From assembly GCF_015689195.1 (NCBI RefSeq), contig NZ_CP065044.1:1240001-1304000 (forward strand): a stretch of 64,000 bases of DNA. The letters run 5' to 3'. Below are positions 1-8,606 of the stretch, one piece after another. Both the position numbers and the translations under genes were made by a program. A model generated the notes under the pieces. It was not told where the DNA came from, ran no database searches, and saw only the letters and a list, made by a program, of their open reading frames with translations. This DNA is from Pectobacterium aroidearum (GTDB lineage: Bacteria; Pseudomonadota; Gammaproteobacteria; Enterobacterales; Enterobacteriaceae). The stretch's first letter is position 1. Each line of letters starts with the position of its first letter.

Positions 1-928
1 TGAACTGGTGCAGGGCATTAAGCGTGCCAGACAGCGGCAGCAGGCGCAGGAACAGGCGAATCAGACGGCGAAACCGACGCCGACGGCCAGCGGCGGTGGA
101 ACAACGGACGGGAGTGAAACCAGCGCCAGCGTGGCTTCGACGCCAGTCAGTTCGGTAGAAATTAATTCATCCGACGAGCGCGGCTGGCGGCAAACCCAGC
201 TGAACGTCGCGGCGCTGCTGGTTGAGCGCCATCCCGGCTCACCGATTGGCTACCGTCTGCGCCGTCACGCTATCTGGTCCGGTATTGCCACACCGCCGAT
301 GTCATCCAAGGGAAATAAAACCCAACTGGCGCCCGTCTCGGCGGATCGCGTGGATGAATACCAAAGTGCGCTGGCACAGGCTGACTTGGCGCTGTGGGAA
401 CGGATAGAGCAAAGCCTGGTGCTGGCACCTTACTGGTTTGATGGTCATATGCTGTCCGCTTCAGTGGCCTCAAGGCTGGGGCATACCTCTGTCGCAACGG
501 CGATTGCCGAGGAGCTTTCGGCGTTTATTCAGCGTTTACCTGAGCTGCGTGAACTGGCGTTCAGCGATGGCGCGCCCTTTTTGACCGGGAAGTGTAGCCA
601 GTGGCTACAGTCCAGCCAGCCCGTTCGCGGCGGTGGCGGGGCACGGCAGGACGATCTGGCGACGGAGGCGGCCGCCTGCCGGGATGAGAAAGGAATTGGC
701 GCGGCGATGCAGTTATTGGATGAACGTATGCGCCGCCTGAAAGAACCGCGTGACCGCTTTTATGCCGAGTTGGTACTGGCAGATTTACTCGCCGAAGAAG
801 GGATGAAATCACTGGCAGCACAGCACTATCAGCACATGTGGCAGGAAAGCCAACAATTGGGCCTGATGCAATGGGAACCGGGAATGGTCAGCCGCGTAGA
901 GCGGTTGGCGGCATCCCGCAAAAAATAA
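1..928 (+). CDS. tssA: T6SS TssA/VasJ-family protein, 5' end missing
   Basis: The reading frame is open from the first bases of the window, and the GTG at position 8 is simply in frame, so the true start lies upstream. About 306 residues of the C-terminal part are visible: a Gln/Thr/Ser-rich linker followed by a helical domain with DERGWRQTQLNVA and HPGSPIGYRLRRHAIW, typical of the VasJ-type end of TssA proteins. TssA is a cytoplasmic cap or baseplate-associated factor that organises sheath/tube assembly. tssM follows after 24 bp, so this is an internal gene of the structural operon. Family assignment is from motif recognition and the tssM neighbour; the exact TssA subclass is less certain. 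Confidence 0.85.
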   Translation, partial: ELVQGIKRARQRQQAQEQANQTAKPTPTASGGGTTDGSETSASVASTPVSSVEINSSDERGWRQTQLNVAALLVERHPGSPIGYRLRRHAIWSGIATPPMSSKGNKTQLAPVSADRVDEYQSALAQADLALWERIEQSLVLAPYWFDGHMLSASVASRLGHTSVATAIAEELSAFIQRLPELRELAFSDGAPFLTGKCSQWLQSSQPVRGGGGARQDDLATEAAACRDEKGIGAAMQLLDERMRRLKEPRDRFYAELVLADLLAEEGMKSLAAQHYQHMWQESQQLGLMQWEPGMVSRVERLAASRKK

Positions 929-952
929 GACATTCGGAGTGAATGGTCACTT

Positions 953-3900
953 ATGTTTAAAACAATCATAACCTTTCTACGCAAGCAGTTGCCTAAACTG
1001 AAACCCTCCTGGCTGCTTTTGGGCGTGCTACTGTGGATCGTCGTGCTGGTTCTGGCCTGGTGGCTGGGGCCGCGTTTGGTGGTGGGCGAATCACGCCCGT
1101 TACAGGGAATCTGGGGTCGCGTGGTGTTCACGCTGGTCTGGCTGTGGCTGGCGTTCTCCTATAGTGCCTGGATGGTCTGGCGTCGTGTGCAGCAGATGCG
1201 TGCGGAGCGTCATGAACAACAGGTAATTGAGCAGGATCCCTTGCAGGTGTATGTCGATAGCCAGCAGACGTTTCTCGATCGCTGGCTGGAGGCGTTTCAG
1301 ACCCAACTGGGTAAACGCGCACTGTATGCGATGCCCTGGTATCTGACGATTGGTCTGGCTGGCAGCGGGAAAAGCAGCCTGATCCATCGTGCCAATCCGG
1401 CAAACAAAATGAACCCGAAGCTGGATGCGGAGCTGCGAGACGTGGCGGCAGGCCAGCAGGTGAGCAGTTGGGTCGGTGAGTCCGCCGTTATCTGGGATCC
1501 CAGCGGACAGCTACTCGCACAGCCTGAACTGGAAGGCGATTCACTCGGACAGCGTTATGCTCGACTGTGGCAGCACCTGCTCCAGTGGCTGAGTGAAAAC
1601 CGCCGCCGTCAGCCGCTTAATGGTCTGGTGCTCACGCTGGATATTTCCTGGCTGGCACAGGCTGGCGTCGCGGATCGCAAAGCTTATGCGCAGGTCATGC
1701 GCGCGCGTTTGCAGGAAATTTCCGTCAACATCAATACGCGCTTACCGGTGTATATCGCGCTGACCCGTCTGGATATGCTGAGCGGCTTCGATAAGGTCTA
1801 TCGCCAGTTAAACCGCGACGCGCGTCAGGCAGTATTGGGGGTGACCTTTACCCCGCAGGCGAGCAATGGCAAAGGTTGGCTAGAAGAGCTGGAGCGTTTC
1901 TGGGATGAGTGGGTCACGCACCTGAATGACAACCTGCCAGACATGCTGCTGACGCAGTCCGACAGAAGCGTGCGCAATTCGCTGTTCTCGTTCGTCCGCC
2001 AACTCGCTGGCGTGAAAGATTATGTGATGGAAGTGCTGACGGAAACGTTAGCGACGGGCGAGGATCGCGCGTTTCTGATCCGCGGTGTTTACGTGAGTTC
2101 TGTCTATCAGCAAGGGGTACCGTTCGATGCCTTTGCGCAGTCGGCTTCCCGACGCTATCAACTGCCTGAACCGATTAATCCCGCGCTGCGCGGGGAATCC
2201 AATACGTTCTTTGTGCAGCGCCTTTTTCCTGACGTCATCTTCCCTGAAGCCAGTCTGGCGGGTGAAAACCGGCTGCATAGCCTCTATCGTCGGCGTCGAC
2301 TGAGCATCGGCGTGGGCTGCATGCTGCTTGCCAGTCTGGTGCTGATTGGCAGCTGGCACCATTTCTATCGGGTCAATGAAGAGGCCGGACGTAACGTACT
2401 GACGAAAGCGCAGGCGTTTATCGGCACCAATGAACTGGAAGGGCAGCCGGGCTACGGTTATCAGCAGTTGCCGCGGTTGAATTTGATTCGCGATGCGACC
2501 TTATCTTTTGGTAATTACCACGAACGTACGCCGATGCTGGCCGATCTTGGCCTGTATCAGGGCGGCAAGATTGGGCCTTATGTTGAAGGCACTTACCTGC
2601 AAATGCTGAACCAGCGCTTTCTTCCGGCGGTGATGCAAGGGTTGCTGGAGGATTTGAATCAGGCACCTGCCAATAGTGAGCAAAAGCTGACGATTCTGCG
2701 CGTGATGCGGATGTTGGATGATGCGTCAGGGCGTAATAAATCGCTGGTCGAACAGTTTATGGCGCAGCGTTGGCAGAAGGCATTTCCCGGTCAGGGCAAT
2801 GTGCAGGAACAACTGATGCAGCATCTGGATTATGCCCTTGAGCACACGGATTGGCACAAGGCGCGTGAGCAGAAAGATGCGGTAGCCATCAGCACGTTTG
2901 CTCCCTTTAATCAGCCGATTACGCTTGCCCAGCAGGAACTGAGCAAGCTGCCGATGTATCAGCGCGTTTATCAGAGCCTGGTCATGAAGGCGACACAGGT
3001 ATTGCCACCAGATTTAGCGATCCGTGATGAGGTCGGGCCGACCTTTGATCCGGTGTTTTCCCTGCGTAATGACAAAGCGGGAAGCGTGCCGCGGCTGCTA
3101 ACGTACCCCGGCTTTAGTGATTATTACCTCAAGCAGGACAAAGCCCTGTTAGAGCTGACGGCGCTGGATGCCTGGGTACTGGGACAGCGTGAGCGTGCGC
3201 AGTTCAGCGAGGCCGATCGGCGTGAAATTCTGCGTCAGGTGAACGATCGCTACATTACGGATTACATCAACCAGTGGCAGAAAGTGCTGGCGAACATTGA
3301 TGTGCAGACGCTCGATACGCCGGAGCAGGCGCTCGATATTCTCACGGATATTACCGGCAACGATCAGCCTTTCCAGCGCGTGCTGACGACGGTTAGTGAT
3401 AATACCCGCATTCGTAAGCTGGCCGATGATGACAACGACACGGCGCAGAACATCAATACGCGGATTGGTCGTCCGTTTATGACCATCAACGCGGCGCTGA
3501 GCGGACGTGGTGAGCAAGGGCCGCTGGTGCAAGAGGTCAATCAGAAGCTGACCGATCTCTATCACTATCTCGATCAGATCGTTAACGCGACCGATCCTGG
3601 GCAGGCGGCGTTGAAAGCGGTGCAGGCGCGGCAGGGAAATAAATTTGCCGATCCGGTATTCGCTTTACAGCAATACGCCCGCAGCCTTCCCGCACCGCTG
3701 GATCGCTGGGTCGGACAGCTCGCTGGAGAGAGCGCGAGTTTGGTGACCGGACTGGCGATGTCGTCACTGAATCAGGAATGGCTGGATAAAGTCGTGACGC
3801 CATTCAATGAGAAGCTGGCGGATCGTTATCCCTTCGACCCGTCATCGAACAAGGATGTGCCGCTATCGGAAATGGAAATGTTCTTCATGGCTGGCGGGAC

Positions 3901-4450
3901 GCTGGACAGCTTCTATCAAACCAACCTCAAGGCGATGATGGAAAGCGGCATGCTGGAAGAAGGCATGGCGTCGCCGTTGCAGGCTGAACTGGTGAAACAG
4001 CTTGAACGCGCCACTCGCATCCGCCAGACCCTGTTTAATGCGCAGGGCAGTCTGGAAGTGCATTTCGTGCTGGAGCCGCTGGAACTGACGGCGAACAAGC
4101 GCCGCAGCGTACTCAATTTGGATGGACAACTGCTGGAATACAGCCACGGTCGTCGCCAGAAAACGCCGCTGGTGTGGCCAAACAGTATGCGTGACGGGGC
4201 TGAGAGCAAGCTGACACTGGTGCCGGACGATCGTGAGCGTTCACCGCGCAGCCTGAGCTTTAGCGGGCCGTGGGCGATGTTCCGGTTAATCAATAGCGAT
4301 CAGCTGACTCAGGTGAATGAGAACACCTTTGACGTACGTTTCTCGCTGGAGAACGGTGCGATGACGTATCGCGTGTATACCGATGCCAGCCATAACCCGT
4401 TTGCCGGTGGTCTGTTCAGCCAGTTCACGCTGCCTGACTCTCTTTATTAA
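953..4450 (+). CDS. tssM: T6SS membrane-complex protein TssM (IcmF)
   Basis: A 1,165-residue protein, normal length for TssM/IcmF. Two N-terminal membrane segments lie around residues 20-40 and 55-75. A Walker A motif GLAGSGKS is at residues 134-141 in the cytoplasmic NTPase-like domain. A third membrane segment near residues 450-472 precedes a long periplasmic part that ends in a beta-rich C-terminal domain. TssM forms the trans-envelope complex with TssJ and TssL. The Walker A motif is intact. The ATG at 953 is used, with GGAG somewhat far upstream. It is co-directional with the TssA-type genes on both sides. Confidence 0.96.
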   Translation: MFKTIITFLRKQLPKLKPSWLLLGVLLWIVVLVLAWWLGPRLVVGESRPLQGIWGRVVFTLVWLWLAFSYSAWMVWRRVQQMRAERHEQQVIEQDPLQVYVDSQQTFLDRWLEAFQTQLGKRALYAMPWYLTIGLAGSGKSSLIHRANPANKMNPKLDAELRDVAAGQQVSSWVGESAVIWDPSGQLLAQPELEGDSLGQRYARLWQHLLQWLSENRRRQPLNGLVLTLDISWLAQAGVADRKAYAQVMRARLQEISVNINTRLPVYIALTRLDMLSGFDKVYRQLNRDARQAVLGVTFTPQASNGKGWLEELERFWDEWVTHLNDNLPDMLLTQSDRSVRNSLFSFVRQLAGVKDYVMEVLTETLATGEDRAFLIRGVYVSSVYQQGVPFDAFAQSASRRYQLPEPINPALRGESNTFFVQRLFPDVIFPEASLAGENRLHSLYRRRRLSIGVGCMLLASLVLIGSWHHFYRVNEEAGRNVLTKAQAFIGTNELEGQPGYGYQQLPRLNLIRDATLSFGNYHERTPMLADLGLYQGGKIGPYVEGTYLQMLNQRFLPAVMQGLLEDLNQAPANSEQKLTILRVMRMLDDASGRNKSLVEQFMAQRWQKAFPGQGNVQEQLMQHLDYALEHTDWHKAREQKDAVAISTFAPFNQPITLAQQELSKLPMYQRVYQSLVMKATQVLPPDLAIRDEVGPTFDPVFSLRNDKAGSVPRLLTYPGFSDYYLKQDKALLELTALDAWVLGQRERAQFSEADRREILRQVNDRYITDYINQWQKVLANIDVQTLDTPEQALDILTDITGNDQPFQRVLTTVSDNTRIRKLADDDNDTAQNINTRIGRPFMTINAALSGRGEQGPLVQEVNQKLTDLYHYLDQIVNATDPGQAALKAVQARQGNKFADPVFALQQYARSLPAPLDRWVGQLAGESASLVTGLAMSSLNQEWLDKVVTPFNEKLADRYPFDPSSNKDVPLSEMEMFFMAGGTLDSFYQTNLKAMMESGMLEEGMASPLQAELVKQLERATRIRQTLFNAQGSLEVHFVLEPLELTANKRRSVLNLDGQLLEYSHGRRQKTPLVWPNSMRDGAESKLTLVPDDRERSPRSLSFSGPWAMFRLINSDQLTQVNENTFDVRFSLENGAMTYRVYTDASHNPFAGGLFSQFTLPDSLY

Positions 4451-4460
4451 TTAACTCTCG

Positions 4461-4478
4461 GGAGCCTGTTCAGGCTCC
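4461..4478 (+). other. Intergenic hairpin between tssM and the VasL-type gene
   Basis: GGAGCC and GGCTCC, extended by TG/CA, form a perfect palindromic stem just after the tssM stop. No T-run follows, so this is more likely an mRNA processing or stability hairpin, or weak attenuation, than an intrinsic terminator. Confidence 0.5.
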
Positions 4479-4498
4479 CTATTGCTGGATGATGTGAT

Positions 4499-5935
4499 AT
4501 GCAAGATGCACAACAGGCCCTGAAAGTCGGCCGCGATCCACGGATGCTGCCGGAGTTTGACGCACTTCGGGCGGAAATTAACAAGCTGAGTCACGCGTCT
4601 CGCCCTGATGTGGACTGGATGCTGGTGCACGATATGGCCACCACCATCTTTGAAAAGCAGGGCGTGGATCTTCAGACCGCGATCTACTTTACGCTGGCGC
4701 GTTCAAGACTGGCGGGATTGACGGGCTTCACGGAAAGCTGTGAATTTCTGGCGAACCTGATCGTCACGCAGTGGGATAACTTCTGGCCGCCGGTGCATCA
4801 GGAACGGGCGCGTATCGAGATGCTGGACTGGTTTATTGCCCGCATCAGCGAAGTGGTGCGTCAATACGCCATCAGTCATGAACATAAGCGGCTGGTTTAC
4901 CGTTGCGAACGTGCGCTGCAACTCATGAGTGAAAAGCTGCACAACGCCGGCTTGAGCCGCATCCCCCGCGTTGAGAATCTGCTGCACTTCGTTGAAGGCT
5001 ATACCCATTTGTTTGATGAAACCGAGATTGTCATTGTGTCGGACGATCAGGAATTGAAAAAGCAGGATATGCAGATTCCGCCGATGGTGTTCTTTCATTC
5101 GGATATGGAGCCCGGCGCGACGGTGCAAAGCGGAGGTTCATCAGGCTCGGGGCAGGCTCCATTGCCCGCAGGTAGCATTCTCATCGGACGGGAGAAAGGG
5201 CAAATGAAGCCGACGGTATTGAAAATTGAAGCGCATAAAAAGCAGAAACCCGCGTGGTTCTGGTTTGTCTCCGGACTGCTGACCTGTGCGTTGCCCGTGG
5301 CGGCGATGACGGGCTGGCAGTATTGGCAGGAGCAGAAAGCTGATGCGCTGGCGCTATTGCAGCAGCCCGCGTACGCGTTGCCCGCTGCCCCCGATCATAA
5401 TGACATTCGCCGGGTGCGGATTGTTCTGGGTGAACAGAAATTACAGGGCATGGAAGGTGAGCTGATCAACCGCTATCAGGCACAGTTAGAGCAGGTGAAA
5501 AATGCGTCGCCGTTTTACCTGTACCAATACGGCAACGGCTTGAAAAACGTGATGCAGCAGCTCTATCCCGATTCGCTGGCGGTGAAGGAAATGGAACGCC
5601 AATGGCAGATTGCGCTTGAACGCCAGCAGGGTGATGAACCGAAAACGCTGGGTTACGAACAGGCGCGCGCCAGAGTCAACGATACCTTGCAACAACTGCT
5701 GGAACTGGAACGACAGCGCCGGACAGTGACGATCTCCTACCTGAAATCAAAGCTCTATGACATGCAAAAAGACCTGATGTCGGATGTCCCCTTCGGGATA
5801 CGGCTGCGGGAACTTGAGGCGCGTAAAATCAAGAACCAGTCGCTGACGCCAGCGGAACTGCGTGCGATGGAAGACGAACTGCGCGCCTTCAATATTCGCT
5901 TATACCGTTTGCAGCAGGGTAATTCCGCCAGCTGA
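4499..5935 (+). CDS. vasL: T6SS TssA/VasL-type protein with a membrane segment
   Basis: A 478-residue protein starting VGRDPRMLPEFDALRAEINKL, an ImpA_N/TssA-type N-terminal domain (about residues 8-130) with the characteristic TIYFTLARSRLAGLTGF and QWDNFWPPVHQERARIEMLDW region. A single membrane segment (about residues 252-275, WFWFVSGLLTCALPVAAMTGW) is followed by a coiled, Gln/Arg/Glu-rich C-terminal part. This arrangement fits VasL-like TssA proteins, which are thought to stabilise the extended sheath at the distal end. It is the second TssA-family gene in the operon, after the VasJ-like one upstream of tssM. Start ATG at 4499. Confidence 0.88.
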   Translation: MQDAQQALKVGRDPRMLPEFDALRAEINKLSHASRPDVDWMLVHDMATTIFEKQGVDLQTAIYFTLARSRLAGLTGFTESCEFLANLIVTQWDNFWPPVHQERARIEMLDWFIARISEVVRQYAISHEHKRLVYRCERALQLMSEKLHNAGLSRIPRVENLLHFVEGYTHLFDETEIVIVSDDQELKKQDMQIPPMVFFHSDMEPGATVQSGGSSGSGQAPLPAGSILIGREKGQMKPTVLKIEAHKKQKPAWFWFVSGLLTCALPVAAMTGWQYWQEQKADALALLQQPAYALPAAPDHNDIRRVRIVLGEQKLQGMEGELINRYQAQLEQVKNASPFYLYQYGNGLKNVMQQLYPDSLAVKEMERQWQIALERQQGDEPKTLGYEQARARVNDTLQQLLELERQRRTVTISYLKSKLYDMQKDLMSDVPFGIRLRELEARKIKNQSLTPAELRAMEDELRAFNIRLYRLQQGNSAS

Positions 5936-5963
5936 TTATCGTGAAGGGAAAAACGCTGAGCAC

Positions 5964-7319
5964 ATGATGAAATACAAAAAATTATTGATAGTCCTCTCGG
6001 CCTGCTGGCTGGCGTCATGTCAGGCACCGATCACGTCGCTGTCTGAAACGGAATTGGCGGCGTCAGCGAACCGCGGAAACGGTGAAGCGCAATATCAGTT
6101 GGCAAAGACACTCGCCGCGCGCTCGCAGTACACCGAGGCGATGCAGTGGATGCAAAAGGCGTCTGGCCTGTCTGAACTCCCCGCTAATACAGAAATGCGC
6201 GCTGCTGCCGCGCTTCAGGTTGGCGATTGGTATCAGGCCGGGCTGGGCGCGCCAAAGAACAGCCCGTCTGCCCGCCAGTGGTGGACAACATCCTCGCGTC
6301 TGGGAAATGGCGAAGCGGGGCATCGGTTGGGGATGGACTGTCAGGTTCAGCATCAAGGTAAGCTGGTCGCGGCCTGTCTGAGCGCGTTTGAATCCTCTGC
6401 GGCGAATGGCTATCCCCCCGCGCAGTTGATTGTTGCCCAATGGCACGCGACACATACCGGCGGTGAGAAAGAGGCCGTATCGTGGTTGTTGAAGGCTGCT
6501 GAACTCGGCAATCGGGATGCGCAGTACCAATTGGCGCAGCGTTACGAGCAGGGCAACGGCGTGGTGATCCGTCGCGATCTGGCCGAACGTTGGTATTTCC
6601 GGGCGGCGACGTTGGGGCAGGCACAGGCGCAGCTATGGATGGCGCGGCATGAAGACGGCGAGGATGCGCTGAACTGGTATCAAAAATCCGCGTCATCAGG
6701 TGATGCCGAAGCACAGCTTTGGCTGGGCAAGGCATACCGCGAAGGTAAGCGCTTACCTTGGGATGAGCAAAAGGCGCGTTATTGGCTGGAGCGTGCTGCA
6801 TCCGGTGGATCGGGCGAGGCAGACTATTTGCTCAGTCAGAGCCAGACAACCCATGAAAAGCGTGAACAGTATCTGGTTCAGGCCTCCTCTGCGGGCTACA
6901 TCCGGGCGCAGCGTGAACTGGGTGAACGCTTGTTTAAAGCGAACGAATTTGCGCGTGCGCGTGAAGAATATGCTAAAGCGGCATCCGCAGGAGATACCGA
7001 GTCCCGTCTGGCTTACGGTGAGATGCTGCGGCTGGGACAGGGCGGCAAAGAGGATTATGTTGAGGCGATGAAGCAGTACCGTCTGGCGGCAAATGACGGC
7101 AACCGCATGGCGCAGTATCGGATGGGTATGATGCGTCAGGACGGGCTGGGTGCCTCGCGCAATCGTATTCATGCCTACGCCTGGTATGCGATGGCAGCGA
7201 CGGAGGGGATGCCTGAGGCCATTCATGCGCGTAACGATCTGGAGGCGACGATGCAGTCTGATGAAATCAAAGCCGGACAGCGGTTGGCGATGCACTGGTC
7301 ATCGGGGAAAACAGAGTAA
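5964..7319 (+). CDS. Sel1-repeat lipoprotein of the T6SS cluster
   Basis: 452 residues from ATG 5964. The longer frame from 5862 would overlap the previous gene and bury the signal sequence. The N-terminus is a lipoprotein signal with lipobox LASC, Cys at residue 19. The rest is at least five Sel1/TPR-like repeats, such as GEAQYQLAKTLAARSQYTEAM, DAEAQLWLGKAYREGKRL and NRMAQYRMGMMRQDGLGAS. Sel1 repeats are protein-interaction scaffolds; the lipobox suggests an envelope location. It is the last gene before a strong terminator, so it closes the structural operon. Its role in secretion is unknown; placement suggests an accessory T6SS protein. Confidence 0.85.
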   Translation: MMKYKKLLIVLSACWLASCQAPITSLSETELAASANRGNGEAQYQLAKTLAARSQYTEAMQWMQKASGLSELPANTEMRAAAALQVGDWYQAGLGAPKNSPSARQWWTTSSRLGNGEAGHRLGMDCQVQHQGKLVAACLSAFESSAANGYPPAQLIVAQWHATHTGGEKEAVSWLLKAAELGNRDAQYQLAQRYEQGNGVVIRRDLAERWYFRAATLGQAQAQLWMARHEDGEDALNWYQKSASSGDAEAQLWLGKAYREGKRLPWDEQKARYWLERAASGGSGEADYLLSQSQTTHEKREQYLVQASSAGYIRAQRELGERLFKANEFARAREEYAKAASAGDTESRLAYGEMLRLGQGGKEDYVEAMKQYRLAANDGNRMAQYRMGMMRQDGLGASRNRIHAYAWYAMAATEGMPEAIHARNDLEATMQSDEIKAGQRLAMHWSSGKTE

Positions 7320-7383
7320 TCCGTAGCGGTAGATCGTTGTTATCTGGTCGGATAATCGTGGCATAAATAGTGATAATAAACAG

Positions 7384-7416
7384 ACGGGTGTTGCGTGATA
7401 GCAACACCCGTTTTTT
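7384..7416 (+). terminator. Intrinsic terminator of the T6SS structural operon
   Basis: A perfect 11-bp stem (ACGGGTGTTGC / GCAACACCCGT) with a 6-nt loop is followed by a T-run. Confidence 0.93.
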
Positions 7417-7624
7417 GTTTGTATGACTATTTTTATCGTTGGATACGCTGGCTTTGCCATTCCTGTTTATCATAAAAAAAAGTAAGTGACTGCTTACTCT
7501 TATTGTTATGAACATGCGCTATTTATCGCCAAATATAGTTTTTTGCTATTAATAAGCATGATTTCTATCGGTCATTCATTTCGTTAATTCATCACTAACG
7601 TAAACATTCAGAATAACTGCGCAT

Positions 7625-7715
7625 TCTGCGCAACTTATTGCTCACTTTCTGGTGTAAATCACTTTTTGCGCAATGTCTGCAAACGATTCGCGAGGTCTGC
7701 GCAATTTCTTGCTCA
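7625..7715 (+). promoter_or_regulatory. Two near-identical 20-bp upstream elements, candidate enhancer-binding-protein sites
   Basis: The sequence TCTGCGCAA-x-TT-x-TTGCTCA occurs at 7625-7644 and at 7696-7715 with two mismatches. The copies are 71 bp apart, close to seven helical turns. A further TTGCGCAA palindrome lies between them near 7666-7673. They sit 60-150 bp upstream of the sigma-54-type promoter, the distance used by activators such as VasH. That they bind such a protein is inference. Confidence 0.55.
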
Positions 7716-7776
7716 AGTTTTACTTAGGTGAAATTTTTGTTAGGTAAATTTCTTTATAAAACATAAAGATAAGTTT

Positions 7777-7792
7777 TGGCATATGTATTGCT
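7777..7792 (+). promoter_or_regulatory. Sigma-54 (-24/-12) promoter for hcp
   Basis: TGGCATATGTATTGCT matches the consensus TGGCAC-N5-TTGCT with the required GG-to-GC spacing of 12 bp. It lies 67 bp upstream of the hcp start. Sigma-54 control of hcp genes by a T6SS-encoded enhancer-binding protein is established for several proteobacteria. Confidence 0.75.
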
Positions 7793-7858
7793 ATACAGAC
7801 GGTGAAGTTACTCATTCCGTTTAACTAGTAATCCCGTTCAACAACAAGGAGCAAGACT

Positions 7859-8377
7859 ATGCCAACTCCATGCTATATCAGCATCGAAGGTAAAACGCAG
7901 GGCAACATCACCGCGGGTGCTTTCACGTCTGATTCTGTCGGCAACATCTATGTGGAAGGCCACGAAGACGAAATGCTGGTACAGGAATTCAAACACATCG
8001 TCACCGTACCAACCGACCCGCAGTCTGGTCAGCCATCCGGCCAGCGCGTACACAAGCCGTTCAAATTCACCGTTGCGCTGAACAAAGCGGTTCCGCTGAT
8101 GTACAACGCCCTGGCGTCCGGTGAAATGCTGCCGACCGTCACCCTGAAATGGTATCGCACGTCAGTTGAAGGTAAGCAGGAGCACTTCTTCTCTACCGTG
8201 CTGACCGATTCCACCATCGTTGACATCGACTGCAAAATGCCACACTGCCAGGACCCGTCAAAACTGGACTACACCCAGTTAATCGAAGTGTCGCTGGCCT
8301 ATCGCAAAATTGACTGGGAGCACACGGTTGCCGGTACGTCCGGCTCTGATGACTGGCGTGCACCGGTCGAAGCGTAA
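7859..8377 (+). CDS. hcp: T6SS tube protein Hcp
   Basis: A 172-residue Hcp1-family protein beginning MPTPCYISIEGKTQGNITAG, with the family features VEGHEDEMLVQEF, KPFKFTVALNKAVPLMYNAL and LKWYRTSVEGKQEHFFSTVL. Hcp forms hexameric rings that stack into the inner tube expelled with the VgrG/PAAR spike. The start is supported by an AAGGAG 8 nt upstream. It has its own sigma-54-type promoter and its own terminator, consistent with much higher expression than the structural genes. The length matches typical Hcp, with no C-terminal effector extension. Confidence 0.97.
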   Translation: MPTPCYISIEGKTQGNITAGAFTSDSVGNIYVEGHEDEMLVQEFKHIVTVPTDPQSGQPSGQRVHKPFKFTVALNKAVPLMYNALASGEMLPTVTLKWYRTSVEGKQEHFFSTVLTDSTIVDIDCKMPHCQDPSKLDYTQLIEVSLAYRKIDWEHTVAGTSGSDDWRAPVEA

Positions 8378-8390
8378 TCCTTCTATCTCT

Positions 8391-8413
8391 AACCCGGGCT
8401 TGCCCGGGTTTTC
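8391..8413 (+). terminator. Intrinsic terminator after hcp
   Basis: An 8-bp stem AACCCGGG / CCCGGGTT is followed by TTTTC. It is probably leaky, so that vgrG and downstream genes can be reached at a lower level. Confidence 0.8.
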
Positions 8414-8606
8414 TGCGTTTTTCTTTGGCGTGGCGTTTCATCAACGTCATGTTTTATCAACATGATGTTTTTATCAGCGTGACTTGCGGTGTGAGCAGAC
8501 TCAGACCCCAACTCAGGTTTTTATTTTCATCAGGATAGCGACATGCCGTTTCAGGGGAACCTGAGGCGTGCGGTAGCCATGGCAACGGCGAAGAAGGAGA
8601 AAGCAG

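Noticed and set aside
1128..1403. Long antisense frames opposite tssM and other GC-rich genes
   Set aside because: Shadow frames produced by codon bias; no ribosome sites or family features.
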